From positions 62,001 through 126,000 of the forward strand of contig NZ_SRMQ01000004.1 in NCBI RefSeq assembly GCF_004768785.1: a stretch of DNA of 64,000 nucleotides. The letters run 5' to 3'. A model generated the notes under the pieces. The model searched no databases. It saw only the letters and a program-made list of their open reading frames with translations, and was not told the DNA's origin. This DNA comes from Caproiciproducens galactitolivorans (GTDB taxonomy: Bacteria > Bacillota > Clostridia > Oscillospirales > Acutalibacteraceae). This document shows, in pieces, positions 17,026 through 26,259 of this stretch. The first letter of the stretch is position 1. Every line of letters begins with the position of its first letter. A program made the position numbers and the translations under genes.

Positions 17026-17357
17026 TTTTCTATTATAGCGGGCGGTGGAAATGAAAATTGTTCGAAATTAACATTAAAAATATTTCTTTCTAAATAGAAA
17101 GTATCGCGTTCTTTTGTAGAAGCCCCAAAACCGCAAACGGAATTTCCCACTTCATCCTTTTTCGGGAATTGGCTTCGGCTGTTTTCAAGTAAATTTCATT
17201 TTCTAATGCACGCTTGCTGTTTTCGTGGTAAAATATATCCATATGCAAGTTTTGAAAATGCAGGTTATGCAATATCGATAATTTTTTCGGTCACATAGAA
17301 GCCGGACTAAGGTGTGTGGGTTTCGTGACTGGAATAAAATAAATGGAGGTAAGGCAT
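17026..17357. other. intergenic region before pta
   Basis: About 330 bases without a convincing gene. A minus-strand open frame at 17090-17272 lacks a ribosome binding site and homology that I can recognise. A TTGAAA...TATCGA pair with short spacing near 17250 is a weak promoter candidate for pta. Confidence 0.4.
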
Positions 17358-18332
17358 ATGTTTGAAAAAATGATCGAACTGCTGAAATCGAAACAGAGGA
17401 GCTTGGTTTTTACGGAAGGAACGGACGCGCGTATCCTCGAAGCGGCTCATCGTCTGCATAAGGAAAAAATCCTTCAGCCCATCCTTTTGGGCAACCCGGA
17501 CGAAGTGCGGGCCGCAGGGGAAAAATGCGGTTTCCCTGTCGATGACGGAATCGAGATTATTGATCCGCTGAATTACAGCGATATGGAAGCAATGGTTTCG
17601 ATGATGGCAGAGCTGAGAAAAGGGAAGGACGATGAAGCAGCCTGCCGTGCGGCGCTTCGGAAATCCAACTATTTCGGAACCATGCTTGTAAAAATGGGAA
17701 AAGCGGACGCGCTTTTGGGCGGGGCAACCTATTCCACCGCCGACACGGTCCGTCCGGCGCTCCAGATTATCAAGACCAAGCCCGGCAATAAGATCGTATC
17801 CAGCTGCTTTATTCTTCACCGCAGGAAAGATGATGCCGAGGAGCTTTACGCCATGGCGGACTGCGCCATCAATCTGGACCCGAACGAAGACCAGCTTGCC
17901 GAAATCGCGGTGGAAACGGCCAAAACGGCGAGAGTTTTCTCCATTGATCCCCGCGTCGCGCTGCTTTCTTACAGCACGCTTGGTTCCGGCAAGGGCGAAT
18001 CCGTAGAAAAGATGCGCCGGGCGATGGACAAGCTCAAGGCGCTGAATCCGGACTTCCCGGTTGACGGCGAGCTTCAGTTTGACGCCGCTTTCTCCCCGGA
18101 GGTAGCGAAAACAAAGGCTTCCGGTTCTTTGGTTGCGGGCAAGGCGAACACGTTCATCTTCCCGAATATTGACGCCGGAAACATTGGCTATAAAATTGCC
18201 CAGCGCCTCGGCGGGTTTGAGGCTTATGGCCCGATTCTCCAAGGCCTGAACGCGCCGATCAACGACCTTTCAAGAGGCTGCAACGCGGATGAAGTTTACA
18301 AAATGTCGATCATCACAGCGGCGCTGATCTAA
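17358..18332 (+). CDS. pta: phosphate acetyltransferase
   Basis: This 324-aa protein has full-length short-type Pta architecture: a TEGTDARILEAA-like N-terminal block, SNYFGTMLVKMGKADALLGGATYSTADTVRPAL across residues 105-140, the LLSYSTLGSGKG loop, FDAAFSPEVAKTKASGS, and a C-terminal FPNIDAGNIGYKIAQR block. It converts acetyl-CoA and phosphate to acetyl phosphate for ATP formation with acetate kinase, which is not adjacent. ATG at 17358 is chosen since GGAGGTAAGG lies 5-13 bases before it; the frame is open to 17343. A phosphotransbutyrylase is less likely from these motifs. It is flanked by a strong terminator and appears monocistronic. Confidence 0.92.
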   Translation: MFEKMIELLKSKQRSLVFTEGTDARILEAAHRLHKEKILQPILLGNPDEVRAAGEKCGFPVDDGIEIIDPLNYSDMEAMVSMMAELRKGKDDEAACRAALRKSNYFGTMLVKMGKADALLGGATYSTADTVRPALQIIKTKPGNKIVSSCFILHRRKDDAEELYAMADCAINLDPNEDQLAEIAVETAKTARVFSIDPRVALLSYSTLGSGKGESVEKMRRAMDKLKALNPDFPVDGELQFDAAFSPEVAKTKASGSLVAGKANTFIFPNIDAGNIGYKIAQRLGGFEAYGPILQGLNAPINDLSRGCNADEVYKMSIITAALI

Positions 18333-18348
18333 AATAATAAAGGAGAAA

Positions 18349-18398
18349 GAAAGAACCGCGCCTGCCGTTTCAAACGGCAGGCACGGTTCTTTCTTTTT
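18349..18398 (+). terminator. strong bidirectional terminator between pta and mupG-like gene
   Basis: Long inverted repeat GAAAGAACCG..CCTGCCGTTT / AAACGGCAGG..CGGTTCTTTC followed by TTTTT. Being symmetric, it can serve both the pta transcript and the convergent minus-strand mur transcript. Confidence 0.9.
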
Positions 18399-18429
18399 GG
18401 AAATATATTATCCATCGGAGAACTCGCGC

Positions 18430-19482
18430 CTAGCTTTGTATCAGCTCGAAGCCCATCCCGTCCGTAATATAGTCAAGGTACGGCAGGGACGCTTCGTCGA
18501 TCTGCCCGACAATGTTGACTTTCGGCTCAGGCTCCAAGTCCCTCCGCGCAATTTCCAGCTCGCCGGAATAGCGCAGATAGCCTTCGTTGCTAACGGAAAT
18601 ACTTCCCCGGATTCGGGGCTTTACGGCCTGCGCGGGGAACAATCTGCCTTGTGAAGCATAGGCTCTGGATTCTTGGGAGCGGATTACGTATTCGCTGGAA
18701 TCCGGGCGGTCATGGTGGATTCGATTCGTAATGAAACGGTACGCAGGGTCAATATCGGCTTTCAGGCTGACATAGCCCTGTGACAATTTCCCGACGTTTT
18801 CCCACGCTTTGTCGCTGATGTCAATGTCTCCCACTATGCAGATATCCGTGTGGCAATCCTTTATCAGTTGAAGCATGCTGAGCAATACGTCGGCGCGGCG
18901 GTGTGCTTCCACGGTGGGAAGCCCCATCTTGAGCGGCCCGCGCAGTTCCTTATCCCCGGCAACAAAGGCCATGGTGGTCATTCCAAGCTGGCGGAGGTTA
19001 TCGTTGATGCTTCGCGTTTTCGCAATGGATAGTCCCGTCAGCGGTTTCGGGTAAAAATTATGGCACGCGCTGAACCGGGTGAAGTCCGCATTCCGCTTCT
19101 GCAGTTCACGGATATCCTTCTCAAGGAGGGTGCTTGCGTTGAATACAATCTGAAAGCTTTTCGACAGGTCAATGATCTGCTCATACGTAAAGCCGTAGTC
19201 CACGCGCAAATGGGAAATCGAAGTCTGCTTCAACTCCTCAAAGCGCCGGTAGCCCAGTTTTTGCAATGTCCTCGGGCCAATATCCACAATCAGGGAAATG
19301 GAACAGCGCTTGCACAAATCCAGCAGCCTTTTTACCTCTTCCGCGTAATTTTCAACGCTTTCTTCGGGAATGTGCAGCGAAGTGAAGGCATAGCCCAGAT
19401 TTGCCCGCTTTGCTTTTTCGATGATCTCTTTATTCTTTTCATAGCCTGTTCCAAGATAAAGGGAAATTCCAAATTGATTCAT
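18430..19482 (-). CDS. mupG: MupG family TIM-barrel protein (6-phospho-N-acetylmuramidase, DUF871)
   Basis: This 350-aa protein matches the DUF871/MupG family: GISLYLGTGYEKNKEII at the N terminus, FTSLHIPEE (about 34), an LIVDIGPRTLQKLG segment, LRVDYGFTYEQI, NASTLLEKDI and an ACHNFYPKPLTGLS block, then a smaller C-terminal beta domain. Characterised members hydrolyse MurNAc-6-phosphate-GlcNAc in the cytosol after PTS uptake. The gene follows the PTS gene by 14 bases in the same operon, with AGGAG upstream of its ATG, and the MurQ/MurR genes are divergent. That context strongly supports muropeptide sugar salvage. Confidence 0.87.
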   Translation of the reverse strand: MNQFGISLYLGTGYEKNKEIIEKAKRANLGYAFTSLHIPEESVENYAEEVKRLLDLCKRCSISLIVDIGPRTLQKLGYRRFEELKQTSISHLRVDYGFTYEQIIDLSKSFQIVFNASTLLEKDIRELQKRNADFTRFSACHNFYPKPLTGLSIAKTRSINDNLRQLGMTTMAFVAGDKELRGPLKMGLPTVEAHRRADVLLSMLQLIKDCHTDICIVGDIDISDKAWENVGKLSQGYVSLKADIDPAYRFITNRIHHDRPDSSEYVIRSQESRAYASQGRLFPAQAVKPRIRGSISVSNEGYLRYSGELEIARRDLEPEPKVNIVGQIDEASLPYLDYITDGMGFELIQS

Positions 19483-19496
19483 CCGTTTTTCTCCTG

Positions 19497-20930
19497 TTAT
19501 TTTTCGTTCTCGCCGTAGACCTCGTTAATTCTGTTTTCATCCACACCGAAGAAATAGGTAAGAAGGAAGCCACCGGCGTAGGCTGCGACCATCGAAATGG
19601 CGTAAAACAGCTGCTGCCCCGGAACCACAATCAAAAGGCCGAACAGTCCGGACACACCCTGTGAAATGGTGCCGATGTGGAACAGCGAAGTGAGGATTCC
19701 GCCCAGACCGGCCCCAAGGCAGGCGGTGACAAACGGTTTGCCGAGCGGCAGGGTAACCGCATACATCATCGGCTCGCCAATGCCGAGGATACCAACCGGC
19801 AACGAATCCCTTGTCAGCCTCTTCAGCTTCTTGTTTTTGGTTTTCAAAAACAGGGCAAAGCCCGCGCCAACCTGGCCGCCTCCCGCCATCATCAGGATGG
19901 GAAGAAGGTAGTTTACGCCCTGGGTTGGTCCATCGGGGTTGTTGAGCATGACGTGAATCGGGGTTAACGCCTGATGCAGGCCGACCGCCACGAGCGGCAG
20001 GAAGCCTGCGGAAAGGATATAGCCGCCCACAACGCCTAAAGAAGTATAGAAGAAGTTCAACAGCCAGTAGATTCCGCTGGTAAAGAGCGCGCCGAGCGGC
20101 TGAAGCACAATCAGCGCAATCAGGCTGCCGAAGATAACCGTAAGCAGAGGGGTGAAGAACGTATCGAGGATGTTGGGCATCCATTTGCGGATCCATCTTT
20201 CCAGATAGGCAAAGAAAATTCCGGCAAACAGCGCGGCCAGCAAGCCGCCCGCGCCCGGGTTGAATACTTTTCCCGTTAACGGAAGAAGAACGTCCGCATC
20301 GTGAAACTTCGTCAGCAGGGGCATGGATGTGTTGGCAATGGACATTGCGCCTGCAAGAGCGCCTAAAACCGGCGAACCTTTGAATTCCTTGGCAGCGTTC
20401 ATTCCTACCAGAAGGGGCAGGTAGAGGAACAGCGCCCAGCCCATGGTGCGGATACATTCATACCACCACAGGCCGCTCAGCGCGCCGCCGGAGGAAACAT
20501 TGATGACATTGCATATGCCGTTGATCAGGCCCGCCGCAATAATGCCGGGCAGAAGGGGGATGAATATGTTTGCAATCCGCTTAAGGAACTGCTGAACGGG
20601 TCCGTTATGTTTTTCTTTATTGATCGCCTTGTTTTGCTGCGCAAGGTTTTGCGCGCTTTCTTCGGCCTCTTCGGAGCCAAGGGCAAGGCCGGTAAGCTGG
20701 GAAAACGCCGCGCCTACCTTGTTTACGGTTCCCGGCCCGAACACGATTTGAATTGTGTCTGATTCAACCACGCCCAGAACGCCGTCAATCTTTTTTATGG
20801 CCGCAATATCCACTTTGGCTGGGTCGATAATTCCCACGCGAAGCCGCGTCATGCAGGTGGCGTTGGCGCGGACATTTGCCTTCCCTCCAATGGCCGACAG
20901 GACATCTTGTGCTGTCTTTCGATAATCCAT
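19497..20930 (-). CDS. murP: PTS transporter EIIBC component, MurNAc-type
   Basis: This protein of about 477 aa starts with an EIIB domain (DVLSAIGGKANVRANATCMTRLR; the phosphorylated Cys is in NATCMTRLR, about residue 28) followed by a charged linker and an EIIC domain with about ten transmembrane segments, including GHQA-like LHQALTPIHVMLNN and GIGEPMMYAVTLPLGKPF. No EIIA domain is present, so phosphate must come from a separate EIIA. ATG at 20930 has AGAGG 10 bases upstream; the ATG at 20939 is too close to it. MurNAc/MurNAc-GlcNAc specificity is inferred from the neighbouring mupG-, murQ- and murR-like genes. Confidence 0.87.
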   Translation of the reverse strand: MDYRKTAQDVLSAIGGKANVRANATCMTRLRVGIIDPAKVDIAAIKKIDGVLGVVESDTIQIVFGPGTVNKVGAAFSQLTGLALGSEEAEESAQNLAQQNKAINKEKHNGPVQQFLKRIANIFIPLLPGIIAAGLINGICNVINVSSGGALSGLWWYECIRTMGWALFLYLPLLVGMNAAKEFKGSPVLGALAGAMSIANTSMPLLTKFHDADVLLPLTGKVFNPGAGGLLAALFAGIFFAYLERWIRKWMPNILDTFFTPLLTVIFGSLIALIVLQPLGALFTSGIYWLLNFFYTSLGVVGGYILSAGFLPLVAVGLHQALTPIHVMLNNPDGPTQGVNYLLPILMMAGGGQVGAGFALFLKTKNKKLKRLTRDSLPVGILGIGEPMMYAVTLPLGKPFVTACLGAGLGGILTSLFHIGTISQGVSGLFGLLIVVPGQQLFYAISMVAAYAGGFLLTYFFGVDENRINEVYGENEK

Positions 20931-20939
20931 AGTACACAT

Positions 20940-21392
20940 ACCTCTCTTTCATAAAATCAGGGCGCCGCAAAAGAACCGTTTCCTGCTTCTTCCCGCAAGG
21001 GGAGAATCCAGGTTTTCTTCTCCAATATGCCCTTCCGTTGCTTCGACTACATTTATTATACATTTTCGAATTTATAAGTCAATAATATTTTTAAATAATG
21101 TATATATTTAATGAAATTTTATTTTACATTTTATTTAGAATCCAAATGGATTTTTTTGATTTAGAAATAATTTTATACTTTGTTGCCTATTTAATTTCAT
21201 GTTTATTAAAATTTTATGGATATTTTGTAATAAGCAACATTCGTAGAATATAGTGAATAGATAAAATATAAGAAATTATATTTACTATTTTTTCAACTAT
21301 CGTTGAATTTATATTTTAATATTGCTATAATAAAAACGGCCTTTCATTGAATGATTTTAATACTGTCAAAAAGGAATAAGGGGAAATGTGGA
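20940..21392. promoter_or_regulatory. divergent AT-rich control region of the mur locus
   Basis: Minus-strand promoter: TTGACT (complement of 21077-21082), 16 bases, TATAAT (complement of 21055-21060), reading toward murP. Plus-strand promoter: TTGAAT (21303-21308), 17 bases, TATAAT (21326-21331), reading toward murQ. A perfect palindrome TTCAAC-N4-GTTGAA (21292-21307) overlaps the plus -35 box and is the best candidate for the MurR operator. The rest is very AT-rich with no gene seen. Confidence 0.65.
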
Positions 21393-22334
21393 ATGTCACT
21401 GAATTTAAATGAATTGGATACGGAAAGCGTGAATCCGAAAAGCAAAAATATCGATACGATGGATACGATGGGTATTCTGAATATCATTAACGAGGAAGAT
21501 AAAACCGTAGCGTACGCCGTGGAAAAAACGTTACCGGATATCGCTTTGCTGATTGACGCCGTTTACCCCCGCATGCTTAAGGGCGGGCGGGTGATCTATA
21601 TCGGGGCCGGTACCTCCGGCCGGCTTGGCGTGCTGGACGCCAGCGAATGCCCGCCAACTTACGGCGTGGACGCTTCCCTAATACAGGGCATGATTGCGGG
21701 CGGCTTTGGCGCGCTGCTGAAAGCAAAGGAGGGCGCGGAGGACGACCCTGCCTTAGCCCGGCTTGACCTTGAGAAAATTTTGCTCACAGCGGATGATACG
21801 GTAATCGGCCTTGCCGCGAGCGGGCGCACCCCCTATGTCATAGGCGGACTGGATTATGCGAATGAAGTCGGCGCTTACACCGGCGCGATCAGCTGTGTGA
21901 ACCATGCGGAAATCTCCAGGCACGCAAAGGCAAAAATTGAAGCGGTCGTCGGGCCGGAGGTCATCACCGGTTCTACCCGGATGAAAGCGGGGACGGCGCA
22001 AAAGATGATTTTAAATATGATTTCCACTTCCCTTATGATCAAGTACGGGAAAGTGTACGGAAATTTAATGGTGGACGTGCAGCCCACCAATGAAAAGCTT
22101 GTGGAGCGCGCGAAGCGCATCATCGCATCCAGCAGCGGATGCAGCTACGAAGATGCCGCAGGCTTTCTGGAGAAAAGCGGCTCCAATGTAAAAATTGCAA
22201 TTTGTATGGCGCTAACTGGCCTTTCCCGCGAAAATTGTGATATAATTTTAAAAAGAAACCAGAACAATATTTCCAGAGCGATCCGCTCGCTGAAAGAGGG
22301 CTCCTCTGAAACCGTTCAAGCAAATGCAAAGTAG
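21393..22334 (+). CDS. murQ: N-acetylmuramic acid 6-phosphate etherase
   Basis: This 313-aa SIS-domain lyase has all MurQ hallmarks: LNELDTESVNPKSKNID at the N terminus, IYIGAGTSGRLGVLDASECPPT around residue 66, GLAASGRTPYVIGGL and GPEVITGSTRMKAGTAQK near residue 190. MurQ cleaves the lactyl ether of MurNAc-6-phosphate, giving GlcNAc-6-phosphate and D-lactate. ATG at 21393 is chosen from the AAGGGG upstream and alignment to the family start; the frame is open to 21351. It is divergent from the PTS and MupG-like genes and followed 18 bases later by the MurR-type regulator. Confidence 0.95.
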   Translation: MSLNLNELDTESVNPKSKNIDTMDTMGILNIINEEDKTVAYAVEKTLPDIALLIDAVYPRMLKGGRVIYIGAGTSGRLGVLDASECPPTYGVDASLIQGMIAGGFGALLKAKEGAEDDPALARLDLEKILLTADDTVIGLAASGRTPYVIGGLDYANEVGAYTGAISCVNHAEISRHAKAKIEAVVGPEVITGSTRMKAGTAQKMILNMISTSLMIKYGKVYGNLMVDVQPTNEKLVERAKRIIASSSGCSYEDAAGFLEKSGSNVKIAICMALTGLSRENCDIILKRNQNNISRAIRSLKEGSSETVQANAK

Positions 22335-22352
22335 CGGAAAGGATTTTGCGCC

Positions 22353-23189
22353 ATGAGCTGTGTTTACAAGATTCGTGAAGGAATGGCAAGCTATACCGAT
22401 ACGGAAAAAAAGCTTGCGGATTACATCTTGCAGCATGCAAGCCAGGTCACCTTAAATTCGGCACAGATACTGGGGGAGAAGGTCGGCGTTTCGGCTGCTG
22501 CGGTGATCCGTTTTGCCCATAAGCTCGGCTACAGCGGGTTTACGGCGATGAAGGTTGACCTTGCGCGGGATACTACGGATGACATCATGAATTTTGACGA
22601 CATGATCAATGAGCACGATACGATGGCGATGGTGGTGAAAAAAGCGGAAAACTTGAATACAATGCTGCAGAATCAGGCTTATCGGCTTTTGAATATTGAG
22701 AGTCTGGAAAGGGCGGTCAACGTTTTATTGAACAGCCGGACAATCTATCTGTTCGGCGTCAGCGGCTCCGGGAATGTCTGTACGGACTTTATGGAAAAGC
22801 TGAGCAGAATCAACCGCCATGTCGTTTACCATAAGGATTTTCACGACCAGTTTGCGTCCGCAGCCCATATGACGCCCCAGGACGCCGCCCTTGCGGTAAG
22901 CTACAGCGGGAAAACGCACGAAGTAAATACAGCGATGCAGTTTGCAAAGGAATCCGGCGCGGCTACAATCGCGATTACACAATTTAAAAAGACCCCGCTG
23001 ACTAAGCTGGCGGACGTCTTGCTGTATATTCCAACAACGGAGCGGGAATTGCGCCTTGGGGCGATTGCCTCCAGGAACGCTTCGCTGATTGTGACGGATC
23101 TTCTCTATCTCGGCATTGCGAAAAATGATATTGAGAAAACAAAGGAATCTTTGGTAAAAACAAAAGAGGTTGTAAAACGTTTGAAATAA
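22353..23189 (+). CDS. murR: MurR/RpiR family transcriptional regulator
   Basis: This 278-aa protein carries an N-terminal HTH_6 domain (ILGEKVGVSAAAVIRFAHKLGYSGF, residues 36-60) and a C-terminal SIS domain (YLFGVSGSGNVCTDF, about 128, and ALAVSYSGKTHEV, about 175) that in MurR senses MurNAc-6-phosphate. It follows murQ with GGAAAGG upstream, in the same operon, and probably represses both divergent units through the palindrome at 21292-21307 (inference). A terminator follows immediately. Confidence 0.9.
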   Translation: MSCVYKIREGMASYTDTEKKLADYILQHASQVTLNSAQILGEKVGVSAAAVIRFAHKLGYSGFTAMKVDLARDTTDDIMNFDDMINEHDTMAMVVKKAENLNTMLQNQAYRLLNIESLERAVNVLLNSRTIYLFGVSGSGNVCTDFMEKLSRINRHVVYHKDFHDQFASAAHMTPQDAALAVSYSGKTHEVNTAMQFAKESGAATIAITQFKKTPLTKLADVLLYIPTTERELRLGAIASRNASLIVTDLLYLGIAKNDIEKTKESLVKTKEVVKRLK

Positions 23190-23191
23190 AG

Positions 23192-23232
23192 AAATGCGCC
23201 ACCGCGGATAGGCCTGCGGCGGTGCATTTTTC
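23192..23232 (+). terminator. intrinsic terminator after murR
   Basis: Inverted repeat AAATGC-G-CCACCGC / GCGGCGG-TGCATTTTT directly after the murR stop codon. Confidence 0.88.
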
Positions 23233-23239
23233 TGTCGCC

Positions 23240-23549
23240 ATTGCTTCACTATGCGAAGGAATGGCGATTTGTACGGAATAAAATCCACCAGCTCTGCTGG
23301 TGGGTAAAAATCTTTAGCTATGGACAAAAATAAAACTCCCCGATATATTAAAGTTCAGGTCTGTCAACCTAACAAAAATATCGAGGAGGTCTTCAAGATG
23401 AAAGCGAGCAAAAATACATTTTTTGTATATCAGAGGATAAAAGGGAGCCAAACACTTACAAAGCTTCCGTAAAATTAAAATATTGTCTAACTTTTGGGGG
23501 CATTTTATTTACAGCCGAAAGTATAATCTATTGTCCAAAGCATTAAGGC
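23240..23549. other. gene-poor region, possible insertion-sequence remnant
   Basis: About 310 bases at the junction between the GC-richer catabolic block and the AT-richer hydrogenase block. It holds an 8-bp stem hairpin CCACCAGC-TCT-GCTGGTGG near 23284-23302, and a 24-codon open frame at 23398-23472 with an excellent GAGGAGG site but an early stop. The tail TTTTGGGGGCA near 23500 resembles some IS ends. I could not identify the element; it may mark an old insertion. Confidence 0.3.
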
Positions 23550-23990
23550 CTAAGCAATGCTACTTAGTATGACTGCCGTTGAATTCACAATGTTAGGCAA
23601 ACACAGTTCCATTGCATGGCTCAATCCGGCCTGAAGCGACAACTCAAACGGTTCAATCCCTATGATTAAAATAGTGAAAGCCCCTGTTGTCTTCAACAAT
23701 GGAATGAGATGCTGATTATGCATGGATAGACCATTTTGTAAGCATGCCGAACATTCTTTCAGGTTAAATAGATGAATACTTCCCGGTTTGTATCCGGCGT
23801 ATAAAGCGTCTACGATGACAATGCGCGACGCATGAATTTTTGATAAGCAATAATAAATATCGGACTCGGCAATTATGAATTCAAGGTGATCATCTTTATT
23901 CCGTTCCATTAGCCTTCGCACCACTTCGCATCCGACACCGTCGTCACAGTAAAGGCTGTTTCCTATTCCGACAACTGAAACATTATTCAT
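23550..23990 (-). CDS. hydrogenase maturation protease (HycI/HupD family)
   Basis: This 146-aa protein begins with the family signature VVGIGNSLYCDDGVG, has the second metal-binding acidic residue in IVDALYAG (about 60) and a histidine in SMHNQH (about 91). Such endopeptidases bind nickel in the hydrogenase large subunit and cut off its C-terminal tail, completing the active site. Its ATG overlaps the TGA of the large-subunit gene (ATGA), so translation is coupled. The substrate is expected to be the adjacent large subunit, which carries a typical cleavable tail. It is the last gene of the operon. Confidence 0.9.
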   Translation of the reverse strand: MNNVSVVGIGNSLYCDDGVGCEVVRRLMERNKDDHLEFIIAESDIYYCLSKIHASRIVIVDALYAGYKPGSIHLFNLKECSACLQNGLSMHNQHLIPLLKTTGAFTILIIGIEPFELSLQAGLSHAMELCLPNIVNSTAVILSSIA

Positions 23991-25390
23991 GAAACCACCT
24001 GATAGACTTTTGTTTCATTACCCGGACATAAAACATGGGTTGCGCAGGAAACGCATGGGTCGAAGGAACGCAAAATGCGCCCTATTTCGACCGGATTATA
24101 GGTATCGTGGATTGGAGTACCGATTAGAGATAATTCGGACGGTCCTTGTGTTTGCCCGTCACGCGTGGAAAAGTTCCAAACAGACGGCGTAATAATCTGA
24201 TAAAAAGCAATTTTTCCTTCGTTTATTTTCATCCAATGGCCAAGAGCACCCCGAGTGGTATCGATCAGCCCCATTCCCTTCGCCCGCAGTGGCAGTTCAT
24301 AACGGTTTTGTGTCTCTACGCCAGGTACAACCTGATCCAGTAAAACTGTCAGGATTTCTATGATTTTATGCGTTTCATAGACACGCGCAACAATCCTGTC
24401 CATAGCGGAAACATGATTTTCGTAACACCCGCATAAAATCTGACGCGCAAGTGGCCCTACTTCAAAAGGTTTTCCAAGGTATCGCGGCGCCTTGATCCAG
24501 GAATACGCTTTTTGTTTCTGCATATCCGGTTCCGAGACTGTTTCAAAAGGTTCATAACTGTCTTTTCCCGAATACCATGCGTAGTCGATGGATTCGGTTA
24601 TGTTGCGTGCGTCAAACGGCTGTTTTACCCCATCCGTCATGATGCAAGGTTGAAGATAGAGCGTTCCAAGTGAATCATAACCTTGAAAGCAACCATAGCT
24701 TAGAAGATTCCCACATCCTCCGCCTAAATGGAAATAGTCCTGATAAGCGTTTGCGATTACCCCCATATCACTGACCATTTTGTTGTCAACAAAATCACGG
24801 ATCACAGACAGCAGAGATTTCATATGGATTACGTTGTCCGTAGTCGGTCTGACGGTAACCCCGCCAATAAAAATGCCATGGTTATGAGGAGCTTTTCCAC
24901 CAAGTACGGCCAGCATTTCATGGGTCTGCATACCGACTTTTAATGAGTCAAAATAGTGGTTTGAGATTGCTTCCGTCTGCTCCGGCGATAGACGGAAGTC
25001 ATTGCCGACAGTATCAAATAGTGGAAATTTTTCCGGAAGCCGGACATAATCTGGAACAGTATATTGATAAAAATGCCGGATATGGTTCTGCAGAAATTCA
25101 CAACCGTGGACAATATCCCGCAGGATCTTCCCCTGTTCGGAAGGGATAATACTAAGTGCATCTTCCAGAGCGAGAGAAGATGCCATGGAATGAGCTGCGG
25201 AACAGATTCCGCAAATGCGCTGAGTAAAATATACGGAGTCAAACGGGCTGCGGTTTAGAAGAATCTTCTCAAACCCACGAAATAGGAACCCACTATTCCG
25301 CGCATCCTCGATAACGCCGTTATTAATGGTCGCTTCTATCTGCAAAAATCCACTAATTCGCGTAAGGGGGTTAATTAAAATATGTTCCAT
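23987..25390 (-). CDS. [NiFe] hydrogenase large subunit
   Basis: This protein of about 467 aa has INPLTRISG at the N terminus, the first nickel-ligand motif RICGICSAAH near residue 60 and the second, DPCVSCATH, 15 residues from the end; the residues after the His form the peptide removed by the protease encoded next door. It binds the NiFe(CN)2CO centre. ATG at 25390 has GAGGA upstream and matches the family start; ATG at 25402, overlapping the small-subunit stop, is an alternative. No hyp assembly genes are in the window, so they must be elsewhere. Confidence 0.92.
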   Translation of the reverse strand: MEHILINPLTRISGFLQIEATINNGVIEDARNSGFLFRGFEKILLNRSPFDSVYFTQRICGICSAAHSMASSLALEDALSIIPSEQGKILRDIVHGCEFLQNHIRHFYQYTVPDYVRLPEKFPLFDTVGNDFRLSPEQTEAISNHYFDSLKVGMQTHEMLAVLGGKAPHNHGIFIGGVTVRPTTDNVIHMKSLLSVIRDFVDNKMVSDMGVIANAYQDYFHLGGGCGNLLSYGCFQGYDSLGTLYLQPCIMTDGVKQPFDARNITESIDYAWYSGKDSYEPFETVSEPDMQKQKAYSWIKAPRYLGKPFEVGPLARQILCGCYENHVSAMDRIVARVYETHKIIEILTVLLDQVVPGVETQNRYELPLRAKGMGLIDTTRGALGHWMKINEGKIAFYQIITPSVWNFSTRDGQTQGPSELSLIGTPIHDTYNPVEIGRILRSFDPCVSCATHVLCPGNETKVYQVVS

Positions 25391-25398
25391 ATGTTTCC

Positions 25399-26259
25399 TC
25401 ATTTTGTTGTGTCATAAGAAATGAATGGTTCCATTTTATCGGGAAATCCAAACTGTGCACAGCCAATACACGGTGTGCTGGCTCCAACAGGCCAATTCGT
25501 ACGCCCGTTCCATTTACGGACCGGGCAGTCGATTCGGGTAACAGGCCCCCGGCAGCCCAGTTTGAACATACATCCTCCATCGCCGAGTTTCTGTGCAAAA
25601 ACGCCGCGGTCAAACAGAGAACGGCGCTCGCAGCGGTCGTGAATGGTATGTGCGTAAAACATTACCGGCCGGTTCATTCGATCAAGTTCCGGTTCTCCAT
25701 ACAGCAGCAAATATGCAAGGGTTCCCACAAACCAGTCAGGGTGGCAGGGACATCCGGGCAGTTGAATCACTTTTCGCGTAAGTACGTCTTGTATTCCAAC
25801 GCAATGCGCCGGGTTTGGAAAAGCTGAAGATATTCCCCCATGGGATGCACAGGCTCCCACCGCAATGACCGACTTAGCCCGCTCTCCAAGCATTTTCAAA
25901 GCAGCAAGGGCTGTCAGCGGCTTTCCATCCATTTGGCCGATAATATTATAATAACCATCATTTGCGGTCGCGACAGCACCCTCTACTGCCAGAATATATG
26001 GCGTCGCCACAACGCTTTTCAGTTTCTGCATGGCAGCGTTTCCCTCAGCGGCCATCAGGCTGTTGTTGTAGATAAAACGAATCATGTGGGTGATTAGGAA
26101 GGTAAAATTCGGCTGACTGCCATCCAGCAGGGAAATAATATTGCCAGAGCATCCGGTAAGTTCCAGCCAGACAAGATTGATATCCGGTTTACATGATACG
26201 GAAAACCGGTCCCGCACTTCCCTCATCAAACACTCTGTTAAATTTTCATAACCATTCAT
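25399..26259 (-). CDS. [NiFe] hydrogenase small subunit
   Basis: This electron-transfer subunit of about 286 aa shows the cysteine motifs for three iron-sulfur clusters: LTGCSGN near the N terminus and VGACASHGG (proximal), QLPGCPCHPDW, HDRCERRSLFDRG, CMFKLGCRGP and the C-terminal TPCIGCAQFGFPD. No Tat signal is present, so the enzyme is likely cytoplasmic. The ATG at 26259 overlaps the stop of the cytochrome-b5-like gene (ATGA); an open frame extends to 26316 but reads the neighbour's tail out of frame. Partner electron carriers are not obvious apart from the b5-like protein. Confidence 0.92.
   Translation of the reverse strand: MNGYENLTECLMREVRDRFSVSCKPDINLVWLELTGCSGNIISLLDGSQPNFTFLITHMIRFIYNNSLMAAEGNAAMQKLKSVVATPYILAVEGAVATANDGYYNIIGQMDGKPLTALAALKMLGERAKSVIAVGACASHGGISSAFPNPAHCVGIQDVLTRKVIQLPGCPCHPDWFVGTLAYLLLYGEPELDRMNRPVMFYAHTIHDRCERRSLFDRGVFAQKLGDGGCMFKLGCRGPVTRIDCPVRKWNGRTNWPVGASTPCIGCAQFGFPDKMEPFISYDTTK

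Noticed and set aside
17090-17272. 60-codon minus-strand frame before pta
   Set aside because: No ribosome binding site, low-complexity AT-rich composition, and no recognisable family.
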